This document shows positions 62,204 to 64,000 of a stretch of DNA of 64,000 bases, piece after piece. Position 1 is the first letter of the stretch; each line of letters opens with the position of its first letter. Below the pieces are notes generated by a model that did no database searches, was not told the DNA's origin, and saw only the letters and a list, made by a program, of their open reading frames with translations. This stretch comes from DATKEJ01 sp963768715. GTDB taxonomy: Bacteria > Bacteroidota > Rhodothermia > Rhodothermales > DATKEJ01. The translations under genes were made by a program, and so were the position numbers. The DNA lies in the NCBI GenBank assembly GCA_963768715.1, contig CAVYJC010000011.1, positions 310,001 through 374,000 of the forward strand. The letters run 5' to 3'.

Positions 62204-63228
62204 CCGCCCGGATGCAGGACAACTGCATTCTCGATGCGCACGCCGAATTGCCCCGCAATATACACGCCCGGCTCGATGGTGACGACGGCTCCATCGGGAA
62301 GCGACTCCTGATTTGTTGATGAAAGTTTGGGTGCTTCGTGAATTCGCAGTCCAATCCCATGCCCGAGGCTATGCGGAAAGGCATCGTCAAGGCCCGCCTC
62401 CCCTATGATGTGACGAGCGATTCCATCGAGGTCGCAGGCCCTCATTCCCGAGCGGGCCGCCTGCTGGGCCGCTGACTGGGCGTACCGCACTAACTCGTAG
62501 GTCCGCTGTGCTTCCGGCGGGGGCATCCCGATTCCGATCGTTCGCGTCATGTCCGACGCGTAGCCGTCGACGAAGCATCCGAAATCGAGGACAACCAGGT
62601 CGCCGGATTCGAATTTCCGGTCCGTCGGTCTCGCATGAGGCCGTGCGCCGTTGGGTCCGGATGCAACGATCGGATCAAACGACATGCCATCGGCGCCGTG
62701 CTTCAGTTGGCGGTAGACGATCTCGGCAGCCAACTCGTGTTCGGTCATACCCGGTTTCGCGATCGACAGAATTTCGGCGAAGACGGCGTCCGTGATCCTC
62801 TGCGCGTCTCTGATGCAGCGCAATTCCGCTTCTGATTTGACTGCGATGAGCGCTGCAAACGGTGCATCGTACGAGCGGATCTGCGGTTTTGAGGACCACG
62901 ACTGTATCCGGCGGAAGACAGCCACAGAAGTGTTGGCGCCGTCTATCGCAACCGACGAAAGGGTCGATGCTCCCTGCGCCTTCCCCACGGCTGTGATCAG
63001 ATCGCCTGAATGTATATTTACGGATACACCCCGTGACTCGGACGGCGCCTGGTCGGCATATCGGCCGTCGGTAAAAAGCGTTGCGTCGGTGTCGGTAATG
63101 AGCAAGGCTCCACTTGAACCGGAAAAACCGCACGCCCAGCGAATGTCTTCACGGGCCGTCAGAAGGAAAGCGTCATTTCCCGTTGTCTGTAGAAATGCTC
63201 GGATAGACGCTAGCCGCTCAGTAGACAT
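62158..63228 (-). CDS. Xaa-Pro aminopeptidase (M24 family)
   Basis: About 356 aa from ATG 63228 (the open frame extends to 63399, but family members start at M-S-T-E-R). An N-terminal creatinase-like domain (about 1-120, D-G-R-Y) precedes the pita-bread metallopeptidase domain, with metal ligands in D-F-G-C-F-V-D-G-Y-A-S-D-M-T-R-T, H-S-L-G-H-G-I-G-L, E-P-G-V-Y and R-I-E-N-A-V. It removes the first residue from peptides that have Pro in second place, with two Mn or Co ions. The downstream glycosyltransferase may overlap its end. Confidence 0.92.
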   Translation of the reverse strand: MSTERLASIRAFLQTTGNDAFLLTAREDIRWACGFSGSSGALLITDTDATLFTDGRYADQAPSESRGVSVNIHSGDLITAVGKAQGASTLSSVAIDGANTSVAVFRRIQSWSSKPQIRSYDAPFAALIAVKSEAELRCIRDAQRITDAVFAEILSIAKPGMTEHELAAEIVYRQLKHGADGMSFDPIVASGPNGARPHARPTDRKFESGDLVVLDFGCFVDGYASDMTRTIGIGMPPPEAQRTYELVRYAQSAAQQAARSGMRACDLDGIARHIIGEAGLDDAFPHSLGHGIGLRIHEAPKLSSTNQESLPDGAVVTIEPGVYIAGQFGVRIENAVVLHPGGCEALPESSTELVII

Positions 63229-63263
63229 CAGGTTTCCGGAAGGATAGCCACTGCAGGCTTCCT

Positions 63264-64000
63264 TCAGATTCGGACGCTGTAATTTGGCGATTCTTTTGTA
63301 ATAGTCACGTCGTGCGGGTGACTCTCGCGGACCCCGGAGCCGGTGACGCGCACGAACCGGCTCGCGGTTCGAAGGAGCTCGACGTCGGGGCATCCGCAAT
63401 ATCCCATTGCCGCGCGAAGACCTCCCATGATTTGATACACCACTTCAGAGAGCGTGCCCTTGTAGGGGACGCGACCTTCGATTCCTTCAGGAACGAGCTT
63501 GGCAATGTCGTCTTCGGCGTCCTGGAAATAGCGGTCGGAGCTGCCGGCGGTCATGGCGCCGATGGAGCCCATGCCGCGATAGGTCTTGAACTTGCGTCCC
63601 TCGTAGAGGATTGTCTCGCCAGGGCTCTCCTCGACTCCCGCGAAGAGTGAGCCGATCATTACTGAGTGAGCCCCGGCAGCGAGTGCCTTGGCCACATCTC
63701 CCGTCTGCTTGACCCCTCCGTCGGCGATGACCGGGATCTGGTGGAGTTCGGCCGCCCGAGCACACTCGATGACGGCGGTAAACTGGGGAACACCTACGCC
63801 CGCGACAACGCGCGTGGTGCAAATGGACCCCGGACCTATGCCCACTTTGACGGCATCGGCTCCGGCCGAAATGAGATCGAGCGTACCATCGTAGGTCGCG
63901 ACGTTGCCGGCGATCAGCTCGACTTCGGGATAATTCGTCTTTACACGCTCGACCATGCTGATCACGCCAAGGGACTGTCCGTGCGCCGTGTCGACAACGA
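63264..64000 (-). CDS. guaB: IMP dehydrogenase (5' part outside the window)
   Basis: Only the C-terminal about 245 aa are present; the frame is open to the right edge, where it reads V-V-D-T-A-H-G. It oxidises IMP to XMP in guanine nucleotide synthesis. Seen: the catalytic loop G-P-G-S-I-C-T-T-R, D-G-G-V, G-S-L-F-A-G, R-G-M-G-S and the flap with E-G-R-V-P-Y-K-G. The Cys in S-I-C-T is the nucleophile. The CBS domains would lie beyond the edge. It is followed by the Xaa-Pro aminopeptidase gene after 35 bases. Confidence 0.96.
   Translation of the reverse strand, partial: VVDTAHGQSLGVISMVERVKTNYPEVELIAGNVATYDGTLDLISAGADAVKVGIGPGSICTTRVVAGVGVPQFTAVIECARAAELHQIPVIADGGVKQTGDVAKALAAGAHSVMIGSLFAGVEESPGETILYEGRKFKTYRGMGSIGAMTAGSSDRYFQDAEDDIAKLVPEGIEGRVPYKGTLSEVVYQIMGGLRAAMGYCGCPDVELLRTASRFVRVTGSGVRESHPHDVTITKESPNYSVRI

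Overview
The window reads as chromosomal DNA of a Rhodothermia-like member of the Bacteroidota (Rhodothermales or relatives). This is an inference from three things: type IX secretion C-terminal sorting domains on FG-GAP surface proteins (0-3.2 kb and 56.5-60.8 kb); a TIGR02999-type ECF sigma factor next to a TPR serine/threonine kinase; and many starts with weak or no Shine-Dalgarno. By eye the DNA is moderately GC-rich. Housekeeping genes dominate, the gene order is dense, and many stop/start codons overlap (ATGA, GTGA, TAATG).

Layout. 0-4.2 kb: the end of a T9SS-exported protein with two seven-repeat FG-GAP propellers, then a secreted glycosidase-like TIM barrel. 4.3-5.5 kb: two coupled periplasmic thioredoxin-fold proteins. 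5.5-8.2 kb: queE coupled to a LuxE-like and a LuxC-like protein. 8.2-9.2 kb: two small membrane proteins. 9.3-14.1 kb: adk, a polyprenyl synthase, HPr, Enzyme I and a phosphoglucose/phosphomannose isomerase. 14.2-19.1 kb: an envelope cluster with an outer-membrane metallopeptidase/propeller/barrel protein, a BamB-like lipoprotein and a PEGA protein. 19.2-26.1 kb: yqeY, cvpA, a DMT-transporter remnant, a MerR regulator, tRNA-Pro(GGG), a minimal RodZ-like protein, a sodium symporter and a PgpH-type HD phosphodiesterase. 26.1-37.4 kb: GntR regulator and pruA, a LolC/E-like permease, moaD/moaE, a nitrilase, purC with a LacI regulator, a sugar-ABC ATPase and copA. 37.7-41.3 kb: a thiolase and a repetitive phage-tail-like surface protein.

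41.3-49.5 kb is the accessory part. A tyrosine recombinase is followed by an oppositely oriented crp/fnr-tolC-mfp-RND efflux operon. Past the operon, the 3' end of the recombinase gene and its downstream flank occur a second time in the same orientation. Degenerate 7-bp tandem repeats fill several non-coding gaps from about 39.0 to 53.1 kb. A perfect TTGAC-N4-GTCAA palindrome sits upstream of the efflux operon next to its Crp/Fnr gene, and a second one sits upstream of the sugar-ABC ATPase at 34.0 kb.

49.5-54.0 kb: ECF sigma factor, TPR kinase and miaA. 54.1-64.0 kb is a co-directional minus-strand run: guaB (cut by the right edge), an Xaa-Pro peptidase, a glycosyltransferase, a subtilase/FG-GAP/T9SS protein, an RsbW-like ATPase and a GT-C glycosyltransferase fused to a methyltransferase.

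Three genes (PgpH-like, nitrilase, tail-like protein) are each split by one apparent extra base in a short homopolymer. I annotate each as one gene and treat the frameshift as probably, but not certainly, a sequence error.
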